NCBI GenBank assembly: GCA_021787435.1
Contig: JAJYLY010000007.1
Span: 62,001-126,000 of the forward strand
Length of the DNA: 64,000 nt
Direction: 5' to 3'
DNA from: Pseudomonadota bacterium
Lineage (GTDB): Bacteria > Pseudomonadota > Gammaproteobacteria > Burkholderiales > Gallionellaceae
In this document: positions 6,977-16,634 of the stretch, one piece after another
Numbering within the stretch: position 1 is the stretch's first letter
Layout of the letters: each line of letters opens with the position of its first letter
Translations under genes and position numbers: made by a program
The notes under the pieces: model-generated
The model's database searches: none
Seen by the model: the letters and a program-made list of their open reading frames with translations, nothing else
What the model was told of the DNA's origin: nothing

Positions 6977-8040
6977 ACAGGGGTATCAGCGCGCGTTTCA
7001 AGCTTGAGCGCGAAGGCTTTCAGCTTTCCGCCGCGTTCGATGCGCCGGGTAAAGGGGTGACCGCGCTGTTCGGCCCTTCAGGCTCTGGCAAAACCACGCT
7101 GTTGCGCTGCATCGCGGGGCTTGAGCGCGCAGAAGGCAAGCTGAATGTGAACGGCGAGATGTGGCAGGACGGCAGGCATTTTCTTCCCGTACACCGCCGC
7201 GAGCTCGGTTATGTGTTCCAGGAAGCCAGTTTGTTTGCGCATCTTTCGGTGCGCGACAACCTGGAATACGGCTACAGGCGCACTTCGGACAAAAAGGTGC
7301 AGCCCGGGCAGGTTGCCGAGTGGCTCGGCCTCTCGCGTCTGCTGGAGAGGCGAGACCCCGGGAACCTCTCGGGCGGCGAGCGCCAGCGCATTGCGATCGG
7401 ACGCGCGCTGCTCTCCAGCCCGCGCCTTCTGCTGATGGACGAGCCGCTGGCGGCGCTCGACATAAAAAGCCGTCAAGAGATACTGCCCTATCTCGAGCGA
7501 TTGCACCGCGAGCTTGAGATACCCGTGCTCTATGTCACCCATGCGCTGGATGAAGTCGCAAGGCTGGCAGACCATCTAGTGCTTCTACAGGAAGGGCGGG
7601 TGATCGCAAACGGCGCTTTGAACGAGACATTGAAGAGACTCGACCTGCCCACCGCGCATCTGGACGATGCGGGTGTGGTGATCGAAGCGGTCCTGTCAGA
7701 GCATGACGAGGCCTATGCGCTCACCAGGCTGGATTTTGCTGGGGGCAGCCTGTGGGTGGGGAAGGTGGGCCGGCCGGTGGGCGCCGGAGTGCGAGCGCGC
7801 GTGCTAGCGCGTGACGTAAGCATCGCATTGGAGTTGCCTAGGGGTACGAGCATCACCAACATCCTCAAGGCCGGGGTCGTCGAGATACGCGACGAAGGGC
7901 CGGACAAGGTGAACGTCTGCATGAGCGTCGGCGAGTCTGTGCTGCTGTCCCGCATCACGCGCCGTTCGCGCGACCTGCTGGGCTTGATGCCCGGCATGCA
8001 GGTGTATGCGCAGGTCAAGAGCGTGGCGTTGATGGCATAG
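6973..8040 (+). CDS. modC: Molybdate ABC transporter ATPase ModC
   Basis: A 355-residue ATPase that powers ModB. The Walker A site is GPSGSGKTTL (about residues 34-43), the signature is LSGGERQR and the Walker B region is LLLMDEPLAALD. The C-terminal third is a TOBE/Mop-like domain (TSITNILKAGVVEI..., ending QVYAQVKSVALMA), typical of ModC and involved in molybdate sensing. It overlaps modB by four bases. The next operon begins 84 bases later. Confidence 0.95.
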   Translation: MNRGISARFKLEREGFQLSAAFDAPGKGVTALFGPSGSGKTTLLRCIAGLERAEGKLNVNGEMWQDGRHFLPVHRRELGYVFQEASLFAHLSVRDNLEYGYRRTSDKKVQPGQVAEWLGLSRLLERRDPGNLSGGERQRIAIGRALLSSPRLLLMDEPLAALDIKSRQEILPYLERLHRELEIPVLYVTHALDEVARLADHLVLLQEGRVIANGALNETLKRLDLPTAHLDDAGVVIEAVLSEHDEAYALTRLDFAGGSLWVGKVGRPVGAGVRARVLARDVSIALELPRGTSITNILKAGVVEIRDEGPDKVNVCMSVGESVLLSRITRRSRDLLGLMPGMQVYAQVKSVALMA

Positions 8041-8124
8041 TACCGCGTTGCCGGTTTCGCGGTTATGATGCAAGGCGCCTGAAAGCAGCAATCGAAAGCC
8101 GGTCTTGGTTCGTCGGGAGTTCTC

Positions 8125-9192
8125 ATGGCTCTGCTCGAAATCAGAAATGTCACGCGCCGCTTTGGCGGCTTTGCAGCGCTTGAGGACGTCAGCCTCTCGA
8201 TAGAGGCGGGCGAATTCTTCACGCTGCTTGGGCCTTCCGGGTGCGGCAAGACCACGCTGTTGCGCATGATCGCGGGCTTCGAGACGCCCGATGCGGGAAG
8301 CATACTGCTGGACGGGCGCGATCTTGCAGGCATCCCGCCCGAGAAGCGTCCCATCCACACGGTGTTTCAGAATTATGCGCTGTTTCCGCACATGACGGCC
8401 TTCGACAACATCGCCTTTCCGCTGAAGATGGCGAACCTCCCTAAGCATGAAATCAGGCAGCGCGCAAAGCAGGCATTGTCTGATGTGAAACTTTCCGACA
8501 AGGCGAACGCCTATCCCAAGGACCTCTCGGGCGGCCAGCAGCAGCGCGTGGCTCTGGCGCGCGGGCTGATCAACCGGCCCCGCCTTCTGCTGCTCGACGA
8601 ATCGCTTGCGGCGCTGGATGCGAAGCTGCGCGAGGAAATGCAGATCGAGCTGATCAACCTTCAACGCGATCTAGGCATCACCTTTGTTTTCGTTACCCAT
8701 GCTCAGGACGAGGCGCTCGCTTTGTCGCACCGTATCGCGGTGCTGAATTGTGGCAGGGTGGAGCAGGTGGATTTCCCATCCCGTATATACGGTTTTCCAA
8801 AGAACCGCTTCGTCGCCGGTTTCGTGGGTCACATCAGCCAGATCGAGGCGGAGGTGAAAGAGTCCACCCATGGTCATCTACGCCTGATGGCTAAGGGTAT
8901 TGAAATTATCGCGCCGCCGGCAAGGAATGCGGTCGCGGGCGACAGGGGAGTGTTCGCAATCAGGCCGGAGCAGGTGCGCATCGGCCATGAAGAGCTGGCC
9001 GACCTTAGGAACCACTTTTTCGGAACCGTGGAGAGCCTGCTGTACCAGGGGGATGTCAGCGAGTACAAGGTGAGGCTCGAAAACGGCGCGATGCTGGAGG
9101 TGCTTCTGCCCAATACCGGACGGGGGTTCCGGGTGAGCGATGTGGTCAGGATAGGTTGGCGCCACGATGCAGGGATGTATCTTCATGAATGA
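8125..9192 (+). CDS. potA: Spermidine/putrescine ABC transporter ATPase PotA
   Basis: A 355-residue ATPase. Walker A is GPSGCGKTTLLRM, the Q loop region is HTVFQNYALFPHMTAFDNIA, the signature is LSGGQQQRVALAR and Walker B is LLLLDESLAALD; the serine after DE is characteristic of PotA. A TOBE domain follows the ATPase core. The last eight bases overlap potB. It provides energy for polyamine import through PotBC. Confidence 0.92.
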   Translation: MALLEIRNVTRRFGGFAALEDVSLSIEAGEFFTLLGPSGCGKTTLLRMIAGFETPDAGSILLDGRDLAGIPPEKRPIHTVFQNYALFPHMTAFDNIAFPLKMANLPKHEIRQRAKQALSDVKLSDKANAYPKDLSGGQQQRVALARGLINRPRLLLLDESLAALDAKLREEMQIELINLQRDLGITFVFVTHAQDEALALSHRIAVLNCGRVEQVDFPSRIYGFPKNRFVAGFVGHISQIEAEVKESTHGHLRLMAKGIEIIAPPARNAVAGDRGVFAIRPEQVRIGHEELADLRNHFFGTVESLLYQGDVSEYKVRLENGAMLEVLLPNTGRGFRVSDVVRIGWRHDAGMYLHE

Positions 9193-10045
9193 CAGTCGAG
9201 TTGAAAAGTGGCTGCTGGCAGGCCCGCCCATGCTTTTTATGCTGGCACTGTTCGCCGTGCCGGGCGCGATCATGCTGGTCGCTTCGTTCCGCTATCCCGG
9301 CGAGTTCGGCGGGCTCGCACCCCTGAACGGCCTCGCGCAGGGCTTCACGCTCGAGACCTATCGGTTCTTCTTCAGCGATTTCATCTATACGGAAGTATTT
9401 ATCAAGTCGGTCGCAATGGCTACGCTCACCACGCTGTTCTGCCTCCTGCTCGCTTATCCGCTGGCACTCGTGATAGCGAGGAGCCCTAAGCGAGATGCGC
9501 TGGTGCTGCTGGTAATATTGCCTTTTGCGAGCAATTTCCTGATCCGTGTTTACGCGTGGATGATACTGCTTGGGCCGCAGTCCGCATTGAGCGAAATGTG
9601 CAATGCCGTTCTCCGCTGGTTCGGGGCTCACCCCGTGGAACTCCTGTTCTCGCCTTTTGCGGTGCTGGTCGCGATGGTGTACGCGCATCTGCCCTTCATG
9701 GTGCTGCCACTTTATGCCAACCTCATCAGGCACGATCGCCTGCTGCTCGATGCGGCACAGGACCTGGGTGCCTCTGCATGGCAGCGTTTCTGGCGTGTGA
9801 CCTTTCCGCTTTCTTTGCCGGGCGTGTATTCGGGTTCGGCGCTGGTGTTTATCCCGGCTTTGGGCATGTTCGTGATACCGGAAATCTTGGGCGGCACGAA
9901 AGACATGCTGATCGGCAACCTGATCAAGGAACAGTTCCTGGTCACGCGCGACTGGCCGTTCGGTGCGACGCTTGCGATCATGCTGACACTTGCGGTGATG
10001 CTGATCGCATGGCTTGCCGGAAAGGCGGGTGGCCGCCATGCGTAA
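9185..10045 (+). CDS. potB: Spermidine/putrescine ABC transporter permease PotB
   Basis: A 286-residue permease with about six membrane helices. The EAA loop reads DAAQDLGASAWQRFWRVTFP followed by LSLPGV. IPALGMFVIPEILGG is a hallmark of PotB. The ATG at 9185 is preferred over an upstream in-frame start because MNDSRVEKWLLAGP gives the usual length; it overlaps potA by eight bases. potC again overlaps its end by eight bases. Confidence 0.92.
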   Translation: MNDSRVEKWLLAGPPMLFMLALFAVPGAIMLVASFRYPGEFGGLAPLNGLAQGFTLETYRFFFSDFIYTEVFIKSVAMATLTTLFCLLLAYPLALVIARSPKRDALVLLVILPFASNFLIRVYAWMILLGPQSALSEMCNAVLRWFGAHPVELLFSPFAVLVAMVYAHLPFMVLPLYANLIRHDRLLLDAAQDLGASAWQRFWRVTFPLSLPGVYSGSALVFIPALGMFVIPEILGGTKDMLIGNLIKEQFLVTRDWPFGATLAIMLTLAVMLIAWLAGKAGGRHA

Positions 10046-10799
10046 AATGTGGGCTTTTGCTGTCTTCCTCTTCCTTTATCTGCCGCTTCTGGTGGTCGTC
10101 GTCTATTCGTTCAACGATTCGCGCCTGAATGCCGAGTGGGTGGGATTCACGCTTGGATGGTATCGGGTGCTGATGGGTGACGACGAGATGCTCAAGGCTG
10201 CGGGAAATTCCCTGCTCGTCGCATTCTTATCCAGCCTTATTTCAACCCTGCTTGGCACCATGGCGGGCATCGCGATACAGCGCTACCGCATGAGATTTTT
10301 GAATTTTCTGGTGATGGCGCCGGTGGCGATGCCCGAGGTCCTGGTCGGGGTGTCGCTGCTTCTGTTCTACATACAGTTCATCGGCATGAGGCTTGGCATA
10401 CTGTCCGTGGTGCTGGCCCATGTCGCATTCTCGGTCGGCTTCGCAGCCGTTGTGGTGCGGGTGTCTCTTGCTGCGCTGGACTATCACCTGTTCGAGGCCG
10501 CGCGCGATCTGGGCGCATCCCCCTTCAGGGTGTTTTGGCATGTCACCTTTCCGCTGATCCTGCCTGGCGTCGTTGCTGGATTTCTGATGGCATTCACGCT
10601 TTCGATAGACGATTTCGTGATCACATTCTTCACCGCTGGCGTGGGCTTCCAGACGTTGCCGCTGCGCATCTACTCGATGATCAAGATCGCGGTGACCCCT
10701 GAAGTCAATGCGGTGTCCACGCTCCTGATGCTGTTGACACTGAGCCTGATGCTGCTGGCCATGAGGCTGGCGCCCGAGGCGCTTAAGGGCAGGGCATGA
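10038..10799 (+). CDS. potC: Spermidine/putrescine ABC transporter permease PotC
   Basis: A 253-residue permease. YLPLLVVVVYSFNDSRLNAEW near the N-terminus and EAARDLGASPFRVFWHVTFP in the EAA loop, then LSIDDFVITFFTAGVGF, are typical PotC features. The start at 10038 overlaps potB and the end overlaps potD by four bases. It forms the membrane channel together with PotB. Confidence 0.93.
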   Translation: MRKMWAFAVFLFLYLPLLVVVVYSFNDSRLNAEWVGFTLGWYRVLMGDDEMLKAAGNSLLVAFLSSLISTLLGTMAGIAIQRYRMRFLNFLVMAPVAMPEVLVGVSLLLFYIQFIGMRLGILSVVLAHVAFSVGFAAVVVRVSLAALDYHLFEAARDLGASPFRVFWHVTFPLILPGVVAGFLMAFTLSIDDFVITFFTAGVGFQTLPLRIYSMIKIAVTPEVNAVSTLLMLLTLSLMLLAMRLAPEALKGRA

Positions 10800-11839
10800 A
10801 ATACTTACTGCTGTTGCTGCTTTCATTCTCCGCACATGCAGAAGAGGTCCTGTATCTTTACAACTGGAACAACTACATCTCGGACAGGACCATAGAGCGA
10901 TTCGAGAGGCAGTGTGCCTGCCGCGTGGAGCAGGACTACTATTCCGACAATGAGGAAATGCTGGCCAGGCTCGCAGCAGGCGCTGCAGGTTACGATCTGA
11001 TCGTGCCCACCGGCAATGCGGTGGAGTCCTTGATCCGCCAGCATGCGCTGCGGCCTTTGGATAAAAGCAAATTGCCTAACCTGAGAAATATCGCGCCTAG
11101 CTTCATGAACACCTGGTTCGATCCGGGAAATGTATATTCCGTGCCCTATGCCTACACGATCACGCTGATAGGCTACAACAGCGAAAAGATAAGAGAGCTC
11201 AATCTGCCTGTCGACAGCTGGGCAGTGATCTTCGATCCGCGCTATCTTGCGAAAATCAAAGGGCGCGTCACCGTACTTGACAGCCAGCGCGAGCTCATTG
11301 CAGCCGCCTTGAAATATCTGGGCTATTCGGCAAACGATACGGACGAAAAACACTGGGATCTGGCGCGCGATGTAATCCTGAAAGCCAAGCCCTACTGGGC
11401 GGCTTTCAATGCCTCGAGCTACATCAGGGCGCTTGCGACAGGTGATATCTGGCTGGTGCACGGCTATTCGAACGACATCTTCCAGGCTGACCAGGATGCG
11501 AAGGCGGCAGGCAGGAAATTCCGCATCCTGGCGAGCCTGCCGAAAGAAGGCGCGGTGCTTGCGCTGGATTCGATGGTACTGCACAGGTCAGGCAAACATC
11601 CGAGGCTTGCACTTTCCTTTATCAATTTCATGCTGGAAGGAGAAAATTCCGCGGAGCTCACCAACCTTATAGGCTCCGGAAATCCCAACATGGCCGCAAT
11701 GAAGTATATATTGTCGGAAATCGCGGACAATCCTGCGGTGTTCCCGAAGGACATGAAAAATCTGGAAATGCTGCGCGATCTCGACTACAGACAGCGGCGC
11801 ATAATGTCGCGCATCTGGACGGAAATCAAACTCAGGTGA
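10796..11839 (+). CDS. potD: Spermidine/putrescine-binding protein PotD
   Basis: A 347-residue periplasmic binding protein. The signal peptide is short (MKYLLLLLLSFSAHA). EEVLYLYNWNNYISDRTIER is the standard opening of the PotD/PotF group, and GYDLIVPTGNAVESLI and ALDSMVLHRSGKHP follow as in the family. It delivers polyamines to PotABC. Which polyamine is bound cannot be read from the sequence. Confidence 0.92.
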   Translation: MKYLLLLLLSFSAHAEEVLYLYNWNNYISDRTIERFERQCACRVEQDYYSDNEEMLARLAAGAAGYDLIVPTGNAVESLIRQHALRPLDKSKLPNLRNIAPSFMNTWFDPGNVYSVPYAYTITLIGYNSEKIRELNLPVDSWAVIFDPRYLAKIKGRVTVLDSQRELIAAALKYLGYSANDTDEKHWDLARDVILKAKPYWAAFNASSYIRALATGDIWLVHGYSNDIFQADQDAKAAGRKFRILASLPKEGAVLALDSMVLHRSGKHPRLALSFINFMLEGENSAELTNLIGSGNPNMAAMKYILSEIADNPAVFPKDMKNLEMLRDLDYRQRRIMSRIWTEIKLR

Positions 11840-11845
11840 GACTGC

Positions 11846-13693
11846 ATGATACCCCCTTCACAGCTTTCTTTTTTTTCCGTCCATGCGCCGTTCGACAGGA
11901 TGGAGGCATCGCATCTTGCCTGGATGATAGAGCGCATGTCGCTTGCCTACTATGCGAAAGACGAGGTGGTCCTGTCGCCCGAGCATGGGAAGGTTGAGCG
12001 CTTTCTCGTGATCAAGCAGGGTCTGGTGGCGGGAGAGCAGAAGCTCGCGGATTCAGGGATACCCTGGCTTGAGCTCAATGCCGGAGAATGTTTTCCGCTG
12101 GGTGCGCTGCTTGCCGGCCGCCCGGTGGCAGGACTCTACCGGGCAGGCAGGGACACCTTCTGCTACGAGCTGCCGGCTTCCGATTTCCACATGCTGCTTG
12201 GTATGAGCGAACCCTTCAGGGATTTCTGCACGCGCCGCATCGCGAATCTTCTGGAGCAATCAAAACAGATCATGCAGGCGCAGTATGTCCAGTCTTCAAG
12301 CGAGCTGCAGTCTTTTTCCAGCACGCTCGGATCGCTTTTGCGCGGCAAGCCAGTCACCTGCCATCCCGAAACTTCCGTGAGAGCAGTGTTGAACCTGATG
12401 CACGAGTTCAGGGTGGGTGCGATGATTGCGGTCGACTCGGATGACCGTCCGCTTGGCATACTCACGCTGCCTGACGTTTTGGCGCGCATCGCGCTGCCGG
12501 AGGCTGACCTCGATCATCCCGTGATCGGTTTCATGAGTATAAAGCTTGTGACGCTGCCCTCTCATGCGCCCGCCCATGAGGCAGCGCTTGCGATGGCAAG
12601 ACAGGGATGCCGCCATGTGCTGGTGGTCGACAGCGGGCGATTGACAGGCATCGTCTCCGAAAAGGACCTGTTTGCGCTGCAGAGGGTGGGCCTGTATCAG
12701 ACAGGAGAGGCGATACGCCATGCAGAGGATATACCCGCATTACAGCAGGCGGCTTCCGACATCAGACATCTTGCGCACAACATGATGGCCCAGGGGGTGG
12801 CGGCAGAGCAGCTGACCCAGTTCATCTCCACTTTCAACGACCAGTTGACCTCTCGTGCTGTGGAACTGGAATGGCAGGCCGCAGGCATAAGCAATGTCTG
12901 CTGGATTGCGCTGGGCTCGGAAGGAAGGGTGGAGCAGACTCTCTCCACGGACCAGGACAATGCGCTGATTTTCAGCGTGCCGGAAGGCATGACGGCCAAC
13001 CAGATGCGCGAAAAGCTGCTGCCGGTTGCCCGCAGCATCAACGAGAATCTGGCGCTTTGCGGCTATCCGTTGTGCAAAGGCAACGTGATGGCATCCAATC
13101 CTGCCTGGTGTCTGTCGCTCGAGGAATGGCGGGGCGTGTTCCTGAACTGGATCATCAACAGTTCTCCGGCAGCGCTACTGCATGCTTCGATCTTCTTCGA
13201 TTTCAGGCCAATAAGCGGCAAACACGAGCTTGCCGTTGAATTGCGATCCTGGCTTGCCAGAGTTGCGGCAGACCAGCCGCGTTTTCTTCACCAGATGGCG
13301 GAGAACGCGCTCGTCAACCGGCCGCCGCTGGGTGTGCTGCGCGATTTCGTGGTGGGCCGTGAACACAAGCTGGACTTGAAGGTGAACGGCATCACTCCTT
13401 TTGTCGATGCGGCACGGATCTTCGCGCTGGCAAACGGTGTTGCCGATACCAATACCGTGGCGCGCTTCTACGAGTGTGCCGGGGCGATCAATGTGAAGAC
13501 TGTGGAGGTGGAAGCCTGGGCCAACGCATTTCTGTATATACAGATGCTGCGTTTGCGCCACCATCATGAAGGCTCGATGGACAACCTGATCGATCCTGGA
13601 ACGTTGAACGAACTCGACCGTCGCATCCTGAAGGAAGCCTTCCGCCAGGCGCGCAAGGTGCAGGCCAAGCTGGCGCAGGTCTATCAGCTATGA
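11846..13693 (+). CDS. cNMP-binding/CBS/DUF294 nucleotidyltransferase-like protein
   Basis: A 615-residue cytoplasmic protein with domains in the order: cyclic-nucleotide-binding-like fold (about 1-140), two CBS repeats (about 165-285), a DUF294 nucleotidyltransferase-like domain with GSEGRVEQTLSTDQDNALI (about 357-375) and a C-terminal DUF294 helical domain. The G-S-x-G-R plus D-x-D arrangement resembles the active site of GlnD-type uridylyltransferases, so the protein may modify a partner in response to a nucleotide. No substrate is known for this family. It begins six bases after potD and overlaps the exonuclease gene by four bases. The same pair is commonly found beside acetate/solute symporter genes, as with actP here. 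Confidence 0.85.
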   Translation: MIPPSQLSFFSVHAPFDRMEASHLAWMIERMSLAYYAKDEVVLSPEHGKVERFLVIKQGLVAGEQKLADSGIPWLELNAGECFPLGALLAGRPVAGLYRAGRDTFCYELPASDFHMLLGMSEPFRDFCTRRIANLLEQSKQIMQAQYVQSSSELQSFSSTLGSLLRGKPVTCHPETSVRAVLNLMHEFRVGAMIAVDSDDRPLGILTLPDVLARIALPEADLDHPVIGFMSIKLVTLPSHAPAHEAALAMARQGCRHVLVVDSGRLTGIVSEKDLFALQRVGLYQTGEAIRHAEDIPALQQAASDIRHLAHNMMAQGVAAEQLTQFISTFNDQLTSRAVELEWQAAGISNVCWIALGSEGRVEQTLSTDQDNALIFSVPEGMTANQMREKLLPVARSINENLALCGYPLCKGNVMASNPAWCLSLEEWRGVFLNWIINSSPAALLHASIFFDFRPISGKHELAVELRSWLARVAADQPRFLHQMAENALVNRPPLGVLRDFVVGREHKLDLKVNGITPFVDAARIFALANGVADTNTVARFYECAGAINVKTVEVEAWANAFLYIQMLRLRHHHEGSMDNLIDPGTLNELDRRILKEAFRQARKVQAKLAQVYQL

Positions 13694-14337
13694 GAATGCC
13701 ATTTGCCAGACCCGGGTTGAGCCGGAAGCAGAAAGACAGGCTGAATGTCTGGCGTTCCCTGCCCGATGCTAAGAGTGATATGCGCATCGTGGTGCTGGAT
13801 GTCGAGACCACGGGACTCGACCTTGTCCGCGACAGACTGATCTCTATCGGTGCGGTGGCCGTGGTAAACGGGCGCATCGCACTCTCAGAAGGTTTTTCGG
13901 TTGTGTTGAAGCAAGGTGAGGTAAGCAGCCGCGAAAACATCTTGATACACGGCATCACGGGCGATGCGCAGCGCGATGGTCTGCCACCTGCCGATGCGCT
14001 GCTGGATTTTCTGGAATATCTTGGAAAGTCGCCCTTGGCGGCCTTTCACGCCGAGTTCGACGAGACCATGATCAGGCGCGCGATGAAGGAATATCTGGGG
14101 TTTTCTTTCAGACATCGTTGGCTGGATCTGGCTTATGCGCTGCCCGCGCTCTGGCCTGATCTCAGGCTGAAGAGCCTGGACGAATGGGCCGCACATTTTT
14201 CGATAGGCAACGATGAGCGCCACAATGCGGCTTCCGATGCGCTGGCCACCGCCGAGCTTCTGCTGGTGGCGATGAAGGGGAGAAACTACGGAAGGCTCAA
14301 GAGCATCGCACGCAGGCGCGCGCTTGAATATCCCTGA
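13690..14337 (+). CDS. DnaQ-type 3'-5' exonuclease
   Basis: A 215-residue exonuclease of the DEDDh class. ExoI is VVLDVETTGLD (Asp37, Glu39), ExoII is FHAEFDETMI and ExoIII is HNAASDALATAELLL with the catalytic His and Asp. It is too short and too divergent at the N-terminus to be the polymerase III epsilon subunit itself. It is translationally coupled to the DUF294 gene (ATGA overlap) and ends before a bidirectional terminator. Its nucleic acid substrate is unknown. Confidence 0.86.
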   Translation: MRMPFARPGLSRKQKDRLNVWRSLPDAKSDMRIVVLDVETTGLDLVRDRLISIGAVAVVNGRIALSEGFSVVLKQGEVSSRENILIHGITGDAQRDGLPPADALLDFLEYLGKSPLAAFHAEFDETMIRRAMKEYLGFSFRHRWLDLAYALPALWPDLRLKSLDEWAAHFSIGNDERHNAASDALATAELLLVAMKGRNYGRLKSIARRRALEYP

Positions 14338-14359
14338 AGCTGTGATATGAAGGCGAAAA

Positions 14360-14383
14360 AAAGCCGCCGTTTCCGGCGGCTTT
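14360..14383. terminator. Bidirectional rho-independent terminator
   Basis: A perfect 10-bp stem (AAAGCCGCCG, loop TTTC, CGGCGGCTTT) with A and T runs on both sides lies between the convergent exonuclease (+) and actP (-) genes and can stop both transcripts. Confidence 0.9.
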
Positions 14384-14399
14384 CAGGTGAGGCGGACTT

Positions 14400-16076
14400 T
14401 CAGTGTGCGACAGCGCCGGCCTCGGCACCCAGACCGGTCTCTGCGCGTATCATCTGCGCATCGAATGCGGCACGCTCTTTCGCTGCGCTCTCGCTCTTGT
14501 CGGTCACCGAGGCGATGTAGGCTACGATGAGAACCAGAGGCAGAACAACGAAGGTCGGAAAGTCATACGGGAAGATCGCAGGCCCCATCTTGAGTATCGA
14601 CGTCCATATCGTAGGTCCCACGATCAGAAGGCCGATCGAGCCGAAGATGCCCGTATAGCCTCCGATCACGGCACCCCTCGTGGTGAGCCCGCGCCAGAAT
14701 ACCGACAGCGCGAGTATGGGGAAGTTGGTGCAGGCTGCAATCGAGAATGTGAGGCCTACGATGTACGCGATGTTCTGCTTCTCGAAAGCGAAGCCCAAAA
14801 GCACCGCGAGCACGCCAAGACCGATCACGCTCATCTTGGATACCCATACTTCCTGCTTCTCGGAAGCACGGCCTTTCATGATCACGTTCGCATAGATGTC
14901 ATGCGACAGCGCGGATGCGCCAGCCAGCGTGAGGCCGGATACCACCGCGAGTATTGTTGCGAATGCGACCGCTGCGATGAAACCCAGGAACAGGTCGCCG
15001 CCTATCGCATGGGACAGATACACCGCGGGCATGTTCGCCCCGCCCTTGAGATCGAGTATGCTTTTACTGATGTTGGCCACATATTCGGGGTTGTTCGCGA
15101 CCAGCACGATCGCGCCGAAACCGATGATGAAGGTCAAGATATAAAAGAAGCCGATGAAGCAGGTGCCATAGAGCACGGACTTCCTGGCGGCCTTCGAATC
15201 TGTCACGGTGAAGAAGCGCATCAAAATGTGCGGCAGTCCTGCGGTACCCAGCATCAGCGTCAGCCCCAGAGAGATAGACTCGAGCGGGTTGGCTTTGGCT
15301 CCTATCTTCACCACCGACTTCATGATGTCCATGTGCTTGGGGTGGATCGCTACGGCGTCAGAGAAAAGCTTGGCGAAGCTGAATCCCTCATGAGCCATCA
15401 CGCCTATGGCCATCAGTGTCGCACCGCCTAAAAGCAGGGCCGCCTTGATGATCTGCACCCAGGTCGTGGCCTTCATTCCACCGAAGGTGACGTAGATTAT
15501 GATCAGCCCGCCCACCACGACGATGGATTCGCGGTAGGATATCTGCGGCACTAGCGTGTGCAAAAGTTGGCCTGCGCCAACGGCCTGTCCAATGAGATAC
15601 CAGATTACGACGATCAGCGAACCTATCGCGGCCATGGTGCGCACCGGACCCTGCTGCAGACGGAACGAGACGACATCGGCGTAGGTGTATTTGCCCAGGT
15701 TGCGCAGGCGTTCAGCGATCAGAAACAGAATGATGGGCCAGCCGACCAGCCAGCCTACCGAGAAGATCAGGCCGTAGAAGCCGTTCATGTAGACCAGCGC
15801 CGCGATCCCAAGGAACGAGGCCGCCGACATGAAGTCGCCCGCGATCGCCATACCATTCTGCAATCCGGTGATGCCGCGCCCTGCCGCATAGAAGTCGCTT
15901 GCAGTCTTGGTGCGGGTGGCAGCCCAGTAGGTGATGATGAGCGTGATCGCGACGAAGATTAGAAACATCACTATCGCGTGCCAATTGAGAGGCTGTTCTG
16001 CGGGCGCGTCAGCCGCGAAGGCGAAGCGGGATGCAAAAAGCGAGGCGGCTCCTGCAAAAGTCTTGAGTGTTTTCAT
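14400..16076 (-). CDS. actP: Cation/acetate symporter ActP
   Basis: A 558-residue sodium:solute symporter. The predicted start is ATG at 16074-16076 ([21 protein letters not shown], a signal-like segment), which overlaps the DUF485 gene by four bases. [20 protein letters not shown] followed by [19 protein letters not shown] is the conserved SSS core of ActP, and about 13 helices follow. It imports acetate (and probably other short monocarboxylates) with a cation. A longer frame extends upstream, but the residues there match no family member. Confidence 0.93.
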   Translation of the reverse strand: MKTLKTFAGAASLFASRFAFAADAPAEQPLNWHAIVMFLIFVAITLIITYWAATRTKTASDFYAAGRGITGLQNGMAIAGDFMSAASFLGIAALVYMNGFYGLIFSVGWLVGWPIILFLIAERLRNLGKYTYADVVSFRLQQGPVRTMAAIGSLIVVIWYLIGQAVGAGQLLHTLVPQISYRESIVVVGGLIIIYVTFGGMKATTWVQIIKAALLLGGATLMAIGVMAHEGFSFAKLFSDAVAIHPKHMDIMKSVVKIGAKANPLESISLGLTLMLGTAGLPHILMRFFTVTDSKAARKSVLYGTCFIGFFYILTFIIGFGAIVLVANNPEYVANISKSILDLKGGANMPAVYLSHAIGGDLFLGFIAAVAFATILAVVSGLTLAGASALSHDIYANVIMKGRASEKQEVWVSKMSVIGLGVLAVLLGFAFEKQNIAYIVGLTFSIAACTNFPILALSVFWRGLTTRGAVIGGYTGIFGSIGLLIVGPTIWTSILKMGPAIFPYDFPTFVVLPLVLIVAYIASVTDKSESAAKERAAFDAQMIRAETGLGAEAGAVAH

Positions 16077-16384
16077 TTGGAAGCCTCGCTGACGATCTCG
16101 TTGACGATGGGGTCGAACGTATGGTTCGCGACGTAAACGTAGATGCCTGTCAGCACGCATGAGGCGAAGATCACGCCCACGCCCATCAACATGCCGACGG
16201 GGATCACACTGTCAGCGGCAATGGGTTGCGTGAGGATGTCTGGTGTGAACGCGATCATCAGCGTGAAGCCGAAGTACATGATGCACACCAGCGCAGACAG
16301 CGTCCAGGAAAGCGTGTTGCGGCTTCGGACGAGCTGCAGGTATTTCGGATTGTTTTGTATCTTGCTAGCTATTAACTCGGACAT
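16073..16384 (-). CDS. yjcH: DUF485 membrane protein (YjcH-like) partner of ActP
   Basis: A 103-residue protein with two membrane helices ([19 protein letters not shown] and [19 protein letters not shown]), of the DUF485 family that nearly always precedes actP. The ribosome binding site GGGAGAGAG lies before the ATG. It is the first gene of the two-gene operon and probably a small subunit or assembly factor of the symporter. A 250-base divergent promoter region separates it from the P-type ATPase gene. Confidence 0.9.
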   Translation of the reverse strand: MSELIASKIQNNPKYLQLVRSRNTLSWTLSALVCIMYFGFTLMIAFTPDILTQPIAADSVIPVGMLMGVGVIFASCVLTGIYVYVANHTFDPIVNEIVSEASK

Positions 16385-16634
16385 GAGTCTCTCTCCCTAT
16401 TGATGTTTCCAGAGTCCATTTTTGGATGTACCGCCGACAGTCTGATGCCCTTGCCCGTCGGGGCGGCATTCTTGGTTTGCCAGCGGACAGTGTAGCGCAA
16501 TATTGCCGTGATGTTGATAAATGTCTTGCCTTGAAGAGGGGTAATAATCTTCAGGTGGTACAGACGTACTTGGATTGTCGCGGCGATATCTACTATCATG
16601 CCTACACTGTTTGTTTATCACTGACAGAGGAATC

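Noticed and set aside
14403..15431. 342-residue + strand ORF
   Set aside because: Antisense shadow of actP, rich in Arg, His and Gln in the manner of reverse-frame translation of a GC-rich gene.
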